Assembly: GCA_934120675.1 (NCBI GenBank)
Contig: CAKOUU010000001.1
Span: forward strand, 49,329-113,328
DNA from: an uncultured Clostridia bacterium
GTDB lineage: Bacteria > Bacillota > Clostridia > TANB77 > CAG-508
Reading direction: 5' to 3'
Length of the DNA: 64,000 nucleotides
The translations under genes were made by a program, and so were the position numbers. Shown here in pieces: positions 52,812-61,583 of this stretch; positions within the stretch are counted from its first letter, which is position 1; each line of letters starts with the position of its first letter. The notes under the pieces are model-generated. The model saw only the letters and a list, made by a program, of their open reading frames with translations, made no database searches and was not told the origin of the DNA.

Positions 52812-53864
52812 ATGGAAATATTTACATATAACGACTTCTTTAGATATGAAGATATATTAACATCAGAAATAAATAATTATATTATGGATGAAAATTCAGA
52901 ATATTTATATGAAGCGAAAAAAAAGAATATTAATAATAGGCATGACAAAACATTTAGAAAAATATTAGATAATAAAAAAGAATTCATAATATTTATAAAT
53001 AATATTTTTAAATTAGAAAATAAAATAAATGAAAATGATATAGAAAAATATAATAGTAGTTTTATAAGTGAAGAATTTAAAAATCAAGAAGCAGATATTG
53101 TATATAAAATAAAAAATAAAGAAATATATATTTTAGTTGAACATCAAACAAAAATAGATTATTCAATGCCACTTAGAATTTTAAAATATGAAATTGCCAT
53201 TATAAGAAGCAGTATAATAAAAAATATAAATGATAAAATTGTATATCCAGCTGTAATTCCAATAGTATTATATACAGGCAGAAAAAAATGGGATGCAAGT
53301 ATTAACTTAGAAGTAGAAAATACTGAACTTTCAAAATATAGAGGATTAAAAAAAGTTAAATATAATTTAGTAGATATAAATTATTATTCAATAAGAAAAT
53401 TATTAAATGAAAAAAGTATATTAACAAAAATAATGCTTATAGAAAAATCAAAGAATAATAAAGAATTAAAAATTAATATTGAAAAAATAGTAAATATTGT
53501 TTGTAAAAAAAATGACATATATGATAATGCACAAAAATCTTTATTATTTAATATTCTTGACTATACATTAGACAACATTTTAGATAGAAATGATTTAAGT
53601 AAATATAAATTAAAATTGAAAGGAGAAAAAGATATGTTAGCAGTATTCGATATGATAGAGGAAGAAAAAAGAAATAGTTACATTGATGGTGTTAGAGAAG
53701 GAAAAAAGGAAGGAAAAAAAGAGGGAAAAAAAGAGGGTAAGAAAGAAGGTAAAAGTGAAGGTATAAAAATGTTAGCTAAAAGAATGTTGGCAATGAAAAT
53801 GGATATAGATAAGATTGTAAAAATAACAGGTTTAGAAGAAAAAGAAGTAAGAAAAATTAAATAA
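52812..53864 (+). CDS. Rpn-family PD-(D/E)XK nuclease / putative transposase
   Basis: The 350-residue protein begins with a short leader, then HDKTFRKILDNKKEFIIFIN and a nuclease core with EADIVYKIKNKEIYILVEHQTK (D...ExQ). AVIPIVLYTG follows. Near residue 295 there is a run of (K/E)EGKK repeats (GKKEGKKEGKKEGKKEGK) and a C-terminal helix GLEEKEVRKIK. RpnA-type proteins cut DNA and promote RecA-independent recombination. AAGGAGG precedes ATG. It has its own perfect promoter. Confidence 0.82.
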   Translation: MEIFTYNDFFRYEDILTSEINNYIMDENSEYLYEAKKKNINNRHDKTFRKILDNKKEFIIFINNIFKLENKINENDIEKYNSSFISEEFKNQEADIVYKIKNKEIYILVEHQTKIDYSMPLRILKYEIAIIRSSIIKNINDKIVYPAVIPIVLYTGRKKWDASINLEVENTELSKYRGLKKVKYNLVDINYYSIRKLLNEKSILTKIMLIEKSKNNKELKINIEKIVNIVCKKNDIYDNAQKSLLFNILDYTLDNILDRNDLSKYKLKLKGEKDMLAVFDMIEEEKRNSYIDGVREGKKEGKKEGKKEGKKEGKSEGIKMLAKRMLAMKMDIDKIVKITGLEEKEVRKIK

Positions 53865-53877
53865 AAAAGGAGATTCT

Positions 53878-54594
53878 ATGGATAATAATTTAAATAATAA
53901 TTTAGAAATTAATAATAAAGTTGAATTAGAAAGTCAACAAAAGAATTTTTTAGAGACAACATTAGGAAAAACAATTAATACTGGAATTGATATAGGGATA
54001 AGGGCTGTATTGCCAGATTATATCGAAGACCAAATTATAGATTTAAAAGATAATTTAATAAAATATGGCCTAAAAGATGGAATAAAAAAGAGTATTGATG
54101 ATGCAATTAATTTAGGGAAAAGTGCAATAGGAATAGTAAGTGGAAATTTTGAAAATATTTCTCAAATGCAAGAAGCAATAAAAAGTGGAGGAATTATAGA
54201 TAATGTATCAAGCTTATTAGATAGTGTAATAAATAATGTATATTCTCATGGCTTAATAAATTCAACTGTTGCAAAAAACATAAGACAAGGAAAAAATTCA
54301 ATTTTAAATAATGTAGAAAAAAACATAGAAAATACATTTAATAATCAAATAAAATCATTAAGCTATACAGAAAAATATATAAATAATTGGAAAAGTTATT
54401 TTGAAAATAAAGATTTTAATGGCATGGAAAAAGAATATAAAAAAATAGAAAAAGAAATTAATAATTTGGCACCAATAGAGAAAATGTTAAATGAAGCACG
54501 AACTGTAGAAAATTTACACAATTTAATAAAAAATAATGGACAAGATTTTAATTTAACTCAAGATCAGATAGAATTAGCAGAAAAATTACAATAA
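53878..54594 (+). CDS. Uncharacterised helical protein
   Basis: I do not recognise this 238-residue protein. It is soluble, predicted mainly helical, with an Asn-rich start and short repeats of the type I.DNVSSLLDSVINNVY. The region KTINTGIDIGIRAVLPDYIEDQIIDLKD (about 30-58) looks amphipathic. AAAGGAG precedes ATG. It is 13 bases after the Rpn-like gene and probably shares its promoter. There is no signal peptide. Confidence 0.6.
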   Translation: MDNNLNNNLEINNKVELESQQKNFLETTLGKTINTGIDIGIRAVLPDYIEDQIIDLKDNLIKYGLKDGIKKSIDDAINLGKSAIGIVSGNFENISQMQEAIKSGGIIDNVSSLLDSVINNVYSHGLINSTVAKNIRQGKNSILNNVEKNIENTFNNQIKSLSYTEKYINNWKSYFENKDFNGMEKEYKKIEKEINNLAPIEKMLNEARTVENLHNLIKNNGQDFNLTQDQIELAEKLQ

Positions 54595-54700
54595 AGATTT
54601 AAAAAAATACATAAAAAAATATGTAATAAAATTTGATAAAAGTTATAATAAAAAACGATAGAAATCCCTAGGAAAAAAGCAAATTTTTTAATAAAATCAC

Positions 54701-54729
54701 TTGCAAAATAAAGGTTTGTTTAGTATAAT
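54701..54729 (+). promoter_or_regulatory. Promoter of gyrA
   Basis: TTGCAA (54701-54706), 17 bases, TATAAT (54724-54729), about 50 bases before the start codon. Confidence 0.75.
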
Positions 54730-54786
54730 ACAAATGTAGAAAAAGAAGATTTTCTAAACAACGAAAAACGAAAAGAGGGAAAACAT

Positions 54787-57243
54787 ATGGAAGAAACACC
54801 ACAAAGAAGAGACGGAAAAATAATCGAAAGAGACATCGACAAAGAAATGAGAACAGCATACATAGATTATGCTATGAGTGTTATAGTATCACGTGCACTT
54901 CCAGACGCAAGAGATGGTTTAAAACCAGTACATAGAAGAATATTATATGCAATGCACGAAGATGGAATTACATCAGATAAAGCCTACCGTAAATGTGCAA
55001 ATACTGTAGGATCAGTTTTAGGACGTTACCATCCACATGGAGATAGTTCAGTATATGACGCAATGGTTAGACTTGCGCAAGATTTCACAATGAGATATCC
55101 ACTAATAGATGGACATGGTAACTTTGGTTCAGTAGATGGTGATAGCCCTGCAGCTATGAGGTACACAGAAGCCAGAATGTCAAAAATTTCTGAGCTTATG
55201 CTAACAGATATTGAAAAAAATACAGTTGACTTTATGCCAAACTATGACGATAGATTACAAGAACCAACTGTTTTACCAGCAAGAATACCAGCTTTATTAG
55301 TAAATGGATCATCTGGTATAGCCGTAGGTATGGCAACAAATATACCACCACATAATTTATCAGAAGTAATAGACGGAATTATAAAAGTGATTGATAACCC
55401 AGAAACAACAATAGAAGAATTAATGGAAATTATAAAAGGTCCAGACTTCCCAACAGGTGCAACAATATTAGGTAAAGAAGGAATTAAAGAGGCATATACA
55501 ACAGGTAGAGGAAAAATTACAATGAGAGCCGAAGCCGAAATCGAAGAGATGAGCGGAAATAGACAAAGAATAATAATTACATCTTTACCATATCAAGTAA
55601 ATAAAGCAAAACTTGTAAAAACAATTGCTGATTTATCAAAAGAGAAAAAGATAGAGGGGATCTCAGAAGTAAGAGACGAATCAGACAGAAAAGAAAAAAC
55701 AAGAGTTGTTGTTGAACTAAAAAGAGATGCACGTCCACAAGTAATTTTAAATCAATTATACAAACATACACAAATGCAAGAAACATTTGGTGCAATAATG
55801 CTAGCTCTAGTAGATGGAGTTCCAAAAATACTAACATTAAGAGAATGTTTAGATAGCTTTATAGGACATAGAAAAGAAGTAATTTTAAGACGTACAAAAT
55901 TTGAATTAGACAAAGCCCTAGCAAGAGCTCACATTTTAGAGGGATTAAAAATTGCATTAGACAATATAGATGAAGTAATAAACATTATACGTTCTTCATA
56001 TGATAATCCAAAGGAAAGATTAATGGAAAGATTTGGTTTATCTGATGTACAAGCTCAAGCTATTCTAGATATGAGATTAAAAACATTATCAGGATTGCAA
56101 AGAGAAAAAATTGAAGAAGAATATAATGAATTAATGAAATTAATTGCACATTTAAAAGATATTTTATCAAGTGCAACATTAGTTTATGACATAATAAAAG
56201 AAGAACTATTAGAAATAAAAGACAAATATGGAGATGACAGATTAACAAAAATAGTTCCAGCCGCAGGAGAATTTAATGCAGAAGATTTAATAAAAGAAGA
56301 GCAAACAGTAGTAGCTTTAACACACTTTGGATATATAAAAAGAATGCCAATAGACATTTATAGAAGCCAAAGAAGAGGTGGAAAAGGAATAACAGGTATT
56401 GCAACAAGAGAAGAAGACTTTGTAAAACAAATATTTACTGCTTCAACTCATGATACAATCCTATTCTTCTCAAATAAAGGTAAATTATATAAATTAAGAG
56501 GATTTGAAATTCCAGAAGCAGGAAGAACTGCAAGGGGAACAGCAATTGTTAATTTATTAAACCTAGATGCAGGAGAAAAAATATCAGCTGTTATACCAAT
56601 TCAAAACTTTGCTGAAGGTAAATACTTATTAATGGCAACAAAGAATGGATTAATCAAGAAAACAGCGCTTACAGAATATAATTCTGCAAGAAGAACAGGA
56701 TTACAAGGAATAACACTTAAAGAAGACGATGAGCTTATTACCGTAAGACTTACAGACGGCGAAGACAATGTTGTACTTGTAACTCGTGAAGGTATGTGTA
56801 TAACATTTGATGAAAAAGAAGTACGTCCAATTGGTAGAGTTTCTCAAGGTGTAATCGGTATAAGACTAGACGAAGGTGACGAAGTAATTGGTATGGAATC
56901 TGTAATAGCTGGAGGAAAAGGAGCAACACTTCTTGCTATAACTGAAAATGGATTTGGTAAGAGAACGGAATTAGACGAATACAGAGTTCAAATAAGAGGT
57001 GGAAAAGGTGTTATTACATATAAAATTACACCAAAAACTGGAAAACTAGTAGGAGCAAGAATTGCTACCGAAGAAGACGATGTAATGCTAATTACAGATA
57101 CGGGTACAATTATTAGACTTAATGTTAAAGATATTAGTGTTCTTGGTAGATCTACTCAAGGTGTTACTTTAATGAGAACTAATGATGGTGGAAAAGTTGT
57201 AAGTATTGAAACTTTAACTCCAGAAATAAATGATGTAGAATAA
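54787..57243 (+). CDS. gyrA: DNA gyrase subunit A
   Basis: The 818-residue protein carries the cleavage-religation domain: ALPDARDGLKPVHRRILYAM, the quinolone-determining stretch HPHGDSSVYDAMVRLAQ, and the catalytic Tyr in AMRYTEARM. The C-terminal beta-pinwheel has the GyrA box QRRGGKGI. This box distinguishes it from ParC. AGAGGG precedes ATG. It has its own promoter and terminator, separate from gyrB. Confidence 0.97.
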   Translation: MEETPQRRDGKIIERDIDKEMRTAYIDYAMSVIVSRALPDARDGLKPVHRRILYAMHEDGITSDKAYRKCANTVGSVLGRYHPHGDSSVYDAMVRLAQDFTMRYPLIDGHGNFGSVDGDSPAAMRYTEARMSKISELMLTDIEKNTVDFMPNYDDRLQEPTVLPARIPALLVNGSSGIAVGMATNIPPHNLSEVIDGIIKVIDNPETTIEELMEIIKGPDFPTGATILGKEGIKEAYTTGRGKITMRAEAEIEEMSGNRQRIIITSLPYQVNKAKLVKTIADLSKEKKIEGISEVRDESDRKEKTRVVVELKRDARPQVILNQLYKHTQMQETFGAIMLALVDGVPKILTLRECLDSFIGHRKEVILRRTKFELDKALARAHILEGLKIALDNIDEVINIIRSSYDNPKERLMERFGLSDVQAQAILDMRLKTLSGLQREKIEEEYNELMKLIAHLKDILSSATLVYDIIKEELLEIKDKYGDDRLTKIVPAAGEFNAEDLIKEEQTVVALTHFGYIKRMPIDIYRSQRRGGKGITGIATREEDFVKQIFTASTHDTILFFSNKGKLYKLRGFEIPEAGRTARGTAIVNLLNLDAGEKISAVIPIQNFAEGKYLLMATKNGLIKKTALTEYNSARRTGLQGITLKEDDELITVRLTDGEDNVVLVTREGMCITFDEKEVRPIGRVSQGVIGIRLDEGDEVIGMESVIAGGKGATLLAITENGFGKRTELDEYRVQIRGGKGVITYKITPKTGKLVGARIATEEDDVMLITDTGTIIRLNVKDISVLGRSTQGVTLMRTNDGGKVVSIETLTPEINDVE

Positions 57244-57285
57244 AAAATAGGGATTTGGGGACGGGTCTTCAATCCCTATTTTTTA
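57243..57285 (+). terminator. Terminator after gyrA (inverted twin of 57493-57535)
   Basis: AAAAATAGGGATT pairs with AATCCCTATTTTT around a loop containing GGGGACGGGTCTTC, followed by T. The whole sequence recurs inverted 250 bases further on. Confidence 0.85.
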
Positions 57286-57452
57286 TATATTAGGAAAGTT
57301 ATGCAACTTTCCTAATATATAAAATTACATTGCACAGAAAATTTATTTCATAAATTTTCGCGCACGAACAAATTTACTGAAAATTTCAATTTTATTGAAT
57401 ATGATAAAAAGTAGAGTTAAGACTAAAAATTGAAAATTTTCAGATTTGTTCT
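57286..57452. repeat. Dispersed inverted-repeat element, longest copy
   Basis: It begins with a 15-base perfect hairpin (TATATTAGGAAAGTT, loop ATGC, complementary arm, 57286-57319). It continues with ATTACATTGCACAGAAAATT, and ends with a second inverted repeat (57366-57393 with 57426-57451, arms starting GAACAAAT). Related copies lie at 36319, 43796 and 48543. It lies between the two inverted terminators of gyrA and the dnaC-like gene. Confidence 0.75.
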
Positions 57453-57492
57453 TACAAAATATTGATTCAAAGATTTTTATATTTAATTTCTA

Positions 57493-57535
57493 AAAAAATA
57501 GGGATTGAAGACCCGTCCCCAAATCCCTATTTTTT
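57493..57535 (-). terminator. Terminator after the dnaC-like gene
   Basis: This is an exact inverted copy of the gyrA terminator, including loop GAAGACCCGTCCCC. The stop codon of the dnaC-like gene lies in the stem. Confidence 0.85.
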
Positions 57536-58535
57536 AAATCTTAAATCTTCTCCAAAGAAATAATAAATATCATAATTACCAGCAATTCTAGAACCAATAC
57601 GTTCTTCATAATTTCTAAAAATATCATTAATATTAAGATTTGTAGAAATAATAGTTTTAGTAATTTTATTATTTAAATTTAAAATTCTTGTATTTAAAAT
57701 AGTAAATAATTCACTTAATTTCATGCTATTAATACTTTCAGTTCCTAAATCATCAATAATCAATAAATCACAATCAAGAATTGACTGATAAAAATCATTA
57801 TTAATATTTTTTTGTCTATTCATTTTAAAATCTATTACGCTTTCAAGCAATACAGGAGCTGTTTGATAAATAACAGTTTTACCTTTTTTTAATAATTCAG
57901 CAGCAATACAATTTGACATAAAACTCTTACCGTAAACCAGTAGACCCAACAAATAATAAATTTTTATAATCTGGATTATCAAAATTATTAACAAATTCTA
58001 TAGATTTATTTTTTATATTTAAAATATTTCGTCTTGGAGATATATTAAATCTATATTTTGATAAATCAACCTCATCAGAAAAAAGCAAATCATTAAAATT
58101 ATTAAAATTTTCTTTATCAATATTAGAAATATTAGATTTATTAAAAGAAATATTTAATAATTTTTGTTTTAAACAATTACACATAGTTGTTTTATAATTT
58201 TTATCTAAAATAAAACCTGTATCATTACAAAGTTTGCATTCATAAAAAGGTTTTAAATAATCAAGACTATATCCATTTTGTAATAAAATAGATTCTTTTT
58301 CTTTTTTTAAATTTATAATTTTTAATTTTAAATTATCAACACTATCAGGTTTAGAAATATTATTTAAAATATTTTTTGCAGTATTAATTCCTAATGTACT
58401 AAGTTCAGTGTCTATTTGTTCTAAGCGTGGAATTAATTTATATAAATTTTGTTTTCTTTTTTCTAAATCTAATTCAGCATTTAATTTTTTTTGTTCATAT
58501 TCTTTTAATAAAGAATTCAAAGTAGTATTTGACAT
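57527..58535 (-). CDS. DnaC/DnaI-like helicase loader ATPase, requires a +1 frameshift
   Basis: The reconstructed protein is 335 residues. The N-terminal part is helical, with a zinc-like CKLCNDTGF...CNC (about 135-160) as in DnaC/DnaI of Firmicutes. The AAA+ part follows: Walker A reads GSTGL in one frame and GKSFMSNCIAAELL in the other. The join is minus-strand TTA CGG TAA G (CGG at 57930-57932). Skipping C gives TTA GGT AAG and the complete GSTGLGKS; without it translation ends at once at TAA. Walker B is LLIIDDLGTE and the end ERIGSRIAGNYD is typical. AAGGGAG precedes ATG 58535. It follows the dnaD-like gene after 12 bases; the pair loads DnaB helicase. Confidence 0.88.
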
Positions 58536-58547
58536 TAATTATCTCCC

Positions 58548-59537
58548 TTAATTTTTATTATCAATATTATCACTTATACTATTTGCATATAAAAAGTCCA
58601 AATTGTCGTAATTCCTTTGTTCATAATTAGCTTTTGAAACCTTAGATTTCATTTCTTTTAAATCTTTATTTTGTTTTTTACGTTGTTCCAAAAATGCTTC
58701 AACTTGATCAGGGGTTTTTAAATTTCTATCATGCCAATCAGTAATTATACTATTTATATATTCAAAAGTAGGATTTTGTTTATAAGTAGTTCTTTTTAAT
58801 GCAATTTCAATAATATTCATATCATAGCCAAAATCTAAAACCCAATTTTCTATATAAGCCTCTTCATATTGGGTTAGTCCACTATGTTTACCAAGTTTTT
58901 TTGCAATTATTTTTTTGATATTTTTCATTTTTTCTTGTTTTTGATCATAAGCGTCTAAATCGTTCCAAGTATGAATTTTATTTGCACCCCAAGCCTCTGC
59001 AACAGCTTGTACATAATTTTTGTGTAATGCTGAACGATTATAACAGTAATCAAATAATGTAATCATAACTTGCTCATCAAAGTTGTATTTTCTAAACCAT
59101 AAATCAATATCATTATACCAAGATGGTCCCATAATTCCTTGAAAATACATATTATTAATATGTTCAATTGCTTTTGCTCTTGCTTGGTTTTTAGCCACAT
59201 TTTCAACAGTTTCTTTTGATTGAGTAAGATTTGGTTTATATAGATTATTTAAGGTGACCTCTTGTAAGTCTATAACTATAAATCCAGTTGTCTTTTTTAA
59301 AATTAATTTTGATTCTTCCAAAAATTTTAAGCCATCACTTATAGCTTTTACAGGCAAAGATAGTTTTTTTGATAAATCATTTATTTTTATATCCTTTTTA
59401 TATTTAGAAAGAAATACTAAGTATAGATATATCTTTAAATAATCTCCAGGTAATGCTGGTAAATAATCAGTAAAAAAGATATCTGGTATTTGTGTTTCTG
59501 AAAATAATAATTGTTTATCGTTTTGCTCTAGTTTCAT
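58548..59537 (-). CDS. DnaD/DnaB-like replication initiation protein
   Basis: The 329-residue protein has an N-terminal winged helix (LPALPGDYLKIYLYLVFLS) and a C-terminal DnaD domain with the conserved pattern ending YINSIITDWHDRNLKT (YxxxIxxxW). In Firmicutes, DnaD/DnaB-type proteins bring the helicase loader to oriC. The start is ATG 59537, behind GGGGG; a longer frame from 59570 has no ribosome binding site. It is located upstream of the dnaC-like gene, as in other Clostridia. Confidence 0.85.
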   Translation of the reverse strand: MKLEQNDKQLLFSETQIPDIFFTDYLPALPGDYLKIYLYLVFLSKYKKDIKINDLSKKLSLPVKAISDGLKFLEESKLILKKTTGFIVIDLQEVTLNNLYKPNLTQSKETVENVAKNQARAKAIEHINNMYFQGIMGPSWYNDIDLWFRKYNFDEQVMITLFDYCYNRSALHKNYVQAVAEAWGANKIHTWNDLDAYDQKQEKMKNIKKIIAKKLGKHSGLTQYEEAYIENWVLDFGYDMNIIEIALKRTTYKQNPTFEYINSIITDWHDRNLKTPDQVEAFLEQRKKQNKDLKEMKSKVSKANYEQRNYDNLDFLYANSISDNIDNKN

Positions 59538-59615
59538 TTTATATCCCCCATTAAAATAAATGATTTGCAAATTTTTAATTTGTATAATAGATTATAACTT
59601 TTTTAGACAAAAATT

Positions 59616-59900
59616 TCAAGGAGATTTTTTAAATAAATACAATTTCTGCTTTATTAAAAAATTAAAAATATATTTTATAACATAAACAATACTTTCTCCA
59701 TTAAAACCAGAAATACTAAATAATAATAAAGGAAAACAAAAAATAAAAAATAAAAATATTTTTAGATTTAAATTATTAAATAAATTAATAAAAATAAATA
59801 CAAATAAATCCCATATTAAATTCAAAAAAATAGTACTATATTCAATAAAACCAAATAATTTATTTTTAAAGTTATAATTTTGCGGAAAAATAAATTTCAT
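59616..59900 (-). CDS. PrgI/VirB3-like small membrane protein of the second T4SS
   Basis: The 94-residue protein starts MKFIFPQNYNFKNKLFGFIE, which parallels the I-P-x-N-Y start of PrgI proteins, and has two hydrophobic segments (about 25-75). AAGGAGG precedes ATG 59900. It lies downstream of the VirB6-like gene. Compared with the PrgI protein of the first locus it is shorter and lacks the polar tail. Confidence 0.6.
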   Translation of the reverse strand: MKFIFPQNYNFKNKLFGFIEYSTIFLNLIWDLFVFIFINLFNNLNLKIFLFFIFCFPLLLFSISGFNGESIVYVIKYIFNFLIKQKLYLFKKSP

Positions 59901-60039
59901 AAAACCTCCTTAATAAAATAATAAATAATAAAAAATAAAAAATAAAAAATAAAAAATATAGAAAATTAAATAATAAATAATTAAATAAAAATAATAATAA
60001 AAATAAAAATAATAATAAAAATTATAATAAAAATAAGAT

Positions 60040-60915
60040 TTATTTTAAAAATTTAGAAAAGTTACCCACATTTTGTGAAAAATCTGTGGAAACACCACCT
60101 AGAAATTCTCTTACAAATGAATTTGCTTTTATTAATGCATATAGTCCACCAATATAAATAAATTTAGAAAATAAATTTGAAGAAGAATAATCTATTGAAA
60201 ATAAAATTAATAAAATAATAGATACAATAATTTGTATAAATAATAATGAAAATAAATTTCTAAACCATGATTTGAAAAACCAAGAAGTAGAATCTAAAGA
60301 ATTTGATAATATTGCAAAGGGAGCAATTAATACAAAAACTTTAATTAATACATATCGCAAAGAATATGAGAAAACTAAATTCAATAATGAAAAAGAAATT
60401 ATTCCTTTTATTAAGCCATCTAAAGAAAAAACATCTATAGAAGATACATTAATTGAAATATTATTATTTATATCTAAAATTAGTTCTGAAAAACATATAT
60501 TTTTATTAAAAAGATTTTCCCCTAAGTTTCTTATAGCCAAAGATATATTAGAAAAAATATCTAAATATTGAGTTAATAAAAAATATGAGCAATTCATACA
60601 AATTCCGCAAATAATTAATTTAATTAAAAAACTATGGGGACTTTCTATTTTTGAATATGTAAAATGAGATAATAAATATCGAATTGCAAAATAAAGAATA
60701 ATCCCTAAAAGCAATGAATTTGCAATTAATAATATACCATTAGAAGTAGAAGTTCCAAAAATATTCTCAAAGTTTTTATCATGTAGAATATTTGAATTTA
60801 CAAATGTTATATCATCTAATAAATTATATAAATTATTATCTATAGAACTAAATAAGTTCCCTAAAATGGTATTTATTGTATCTATAATTATTTGAGTAAT
60901 ATTTGACTGTTCCAA
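60040..60915 (-). CDS. VirB6/TrbL-like membrane protein of the second T4SS
   Basis: The 291-residue protein has about six membrane segments after an N-terminal amphipathic region (TINTILGNLFSSIDNNLYNLL). The last part FVREFLGGVSTDFSQNVGNF is soluble. Size and topology fit short VirB6/TrbL proteins. The start is TTG 60915, with AAGGAGG 5 bases upstream. It lies between the pilin-like and PrgI-like genes. Confidence 0.6.
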   Translation of the reverse strand: MEQSNITQIIIDTINTILGNLFSSIDNNLYNLLDDITFVNSNILHDKNFENIFGTSTSNGILLIANSLLLGIILYFAIRYLLSHFTYSKIESPHSFLIKLIICGICMNCSYFLLTQYLDIFSNISLAIRNLGENLFNKNICFSELILDINNNISINVSSIDVFSLDGLIKGIISFSLLNLVFSYSLRYVLIKVFVLIAPFAILSNSLDSTSWFFKSWFRNLFSLLFIQIIVSIILLILFSIDYSSSNLFSKFIYIGGLYALIKANSFVREFLGGVSTDFSQNVGNFSKFLK

Positions 60916-60924
60916 AAAACCTCC

Positions 60925-61080
60925 TTATATAATAAAATTAAAAAATAAAATAAATAAAAAATAAAAAATAAAATAAATAAAAAATAAAATAAATAAAAAA
61001 TAATAAAATAAATAAAATAATAAAATAAATAAAAATAAAATAATAATAAATAATAAAATTAGAATATAATTAAATAATAA
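60925..61080. repeat. A/T-only spacer in the second T4SS operon
   Basis: This stretch of about 150 bases consists almost only of A and T in irregular AAAT/AATA units. Similar stretches fill 59908-60038 and 61441-61583, always between genes of the same operon. I saw no promoter or hairpin in them. Confidence 0.65.
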
Positions 61081-61089
61081 TTTTTATTA

Positions 61090-61431
61090 TTAACTAATTA
61101 AAGATTTTATTGCAGATAAAATCAAATCAATTGCAAGAATAAAAGCATAAGAAAACAATGAACTTTTTATAATTTTCTTTCCCATTCTTATTCTTTCTTC
61201 ATCGCCAAAGCTAAATTTTTTCATAAAAACACCAGTTCCTACAGCTACTGCAGCCGCAGGAGTTGAAAGCTTTAAAAGCCAACTTTCTATATTTTCAAAA
61301 GCTGAATTTATCTTTGAAACTAATTTTGGTTCACCTAAAGCAAAACTAAAATTTTCAAAAATAAAAAATAGTATAATAGAAAATATAAAAATAAATAAAA
61401 TATAAAATAAAATTTTTTTAAATTTAATCAT
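61090..61431 (-). CDS. VirB2-like pilin of the second T4SS
   Basis: The 113-residue protein has a signal-like segment (about 6-30, ending FSFALG), a short polar part, and two hydrophobic segments around a charged loop (KKFSFGDEERIRMGKKIIK). This is the VirB2/TrbC layout. AAAGGAG precedes ATG 61431. Confidence 0.65.
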   Translation of the reverse strand: MIKFKKILFYILFIFIFSIILFFIFENFSFALGEPKLVSKINSAFENIESWLLKLSTPAAAVAVGTGVFMKKFSFGDEERIRMGKKIIKSSLFSYAFILAIDLILSAIKSLIS

Positions 61432-61583
61432 AAGAATCTCCTTTCAAAATAAAAATAAAATAATTAAAATAAACAAATAAAATTAAATAAATAAAATTAA
61501 ATAAATAAAATTAAATAAATAAAAATAAATAAAAAATAATTAAATAAAAAATATTAATTTAAATAAATTAAAAATAATAAAAA

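Noticed and set aside
60272..60571. 99-codon plus-strand frame opposite the VirB6-like gene
   Set aside because: The minus-strand gene has AAGGAGG and membrane topology; the plus frame has no support.
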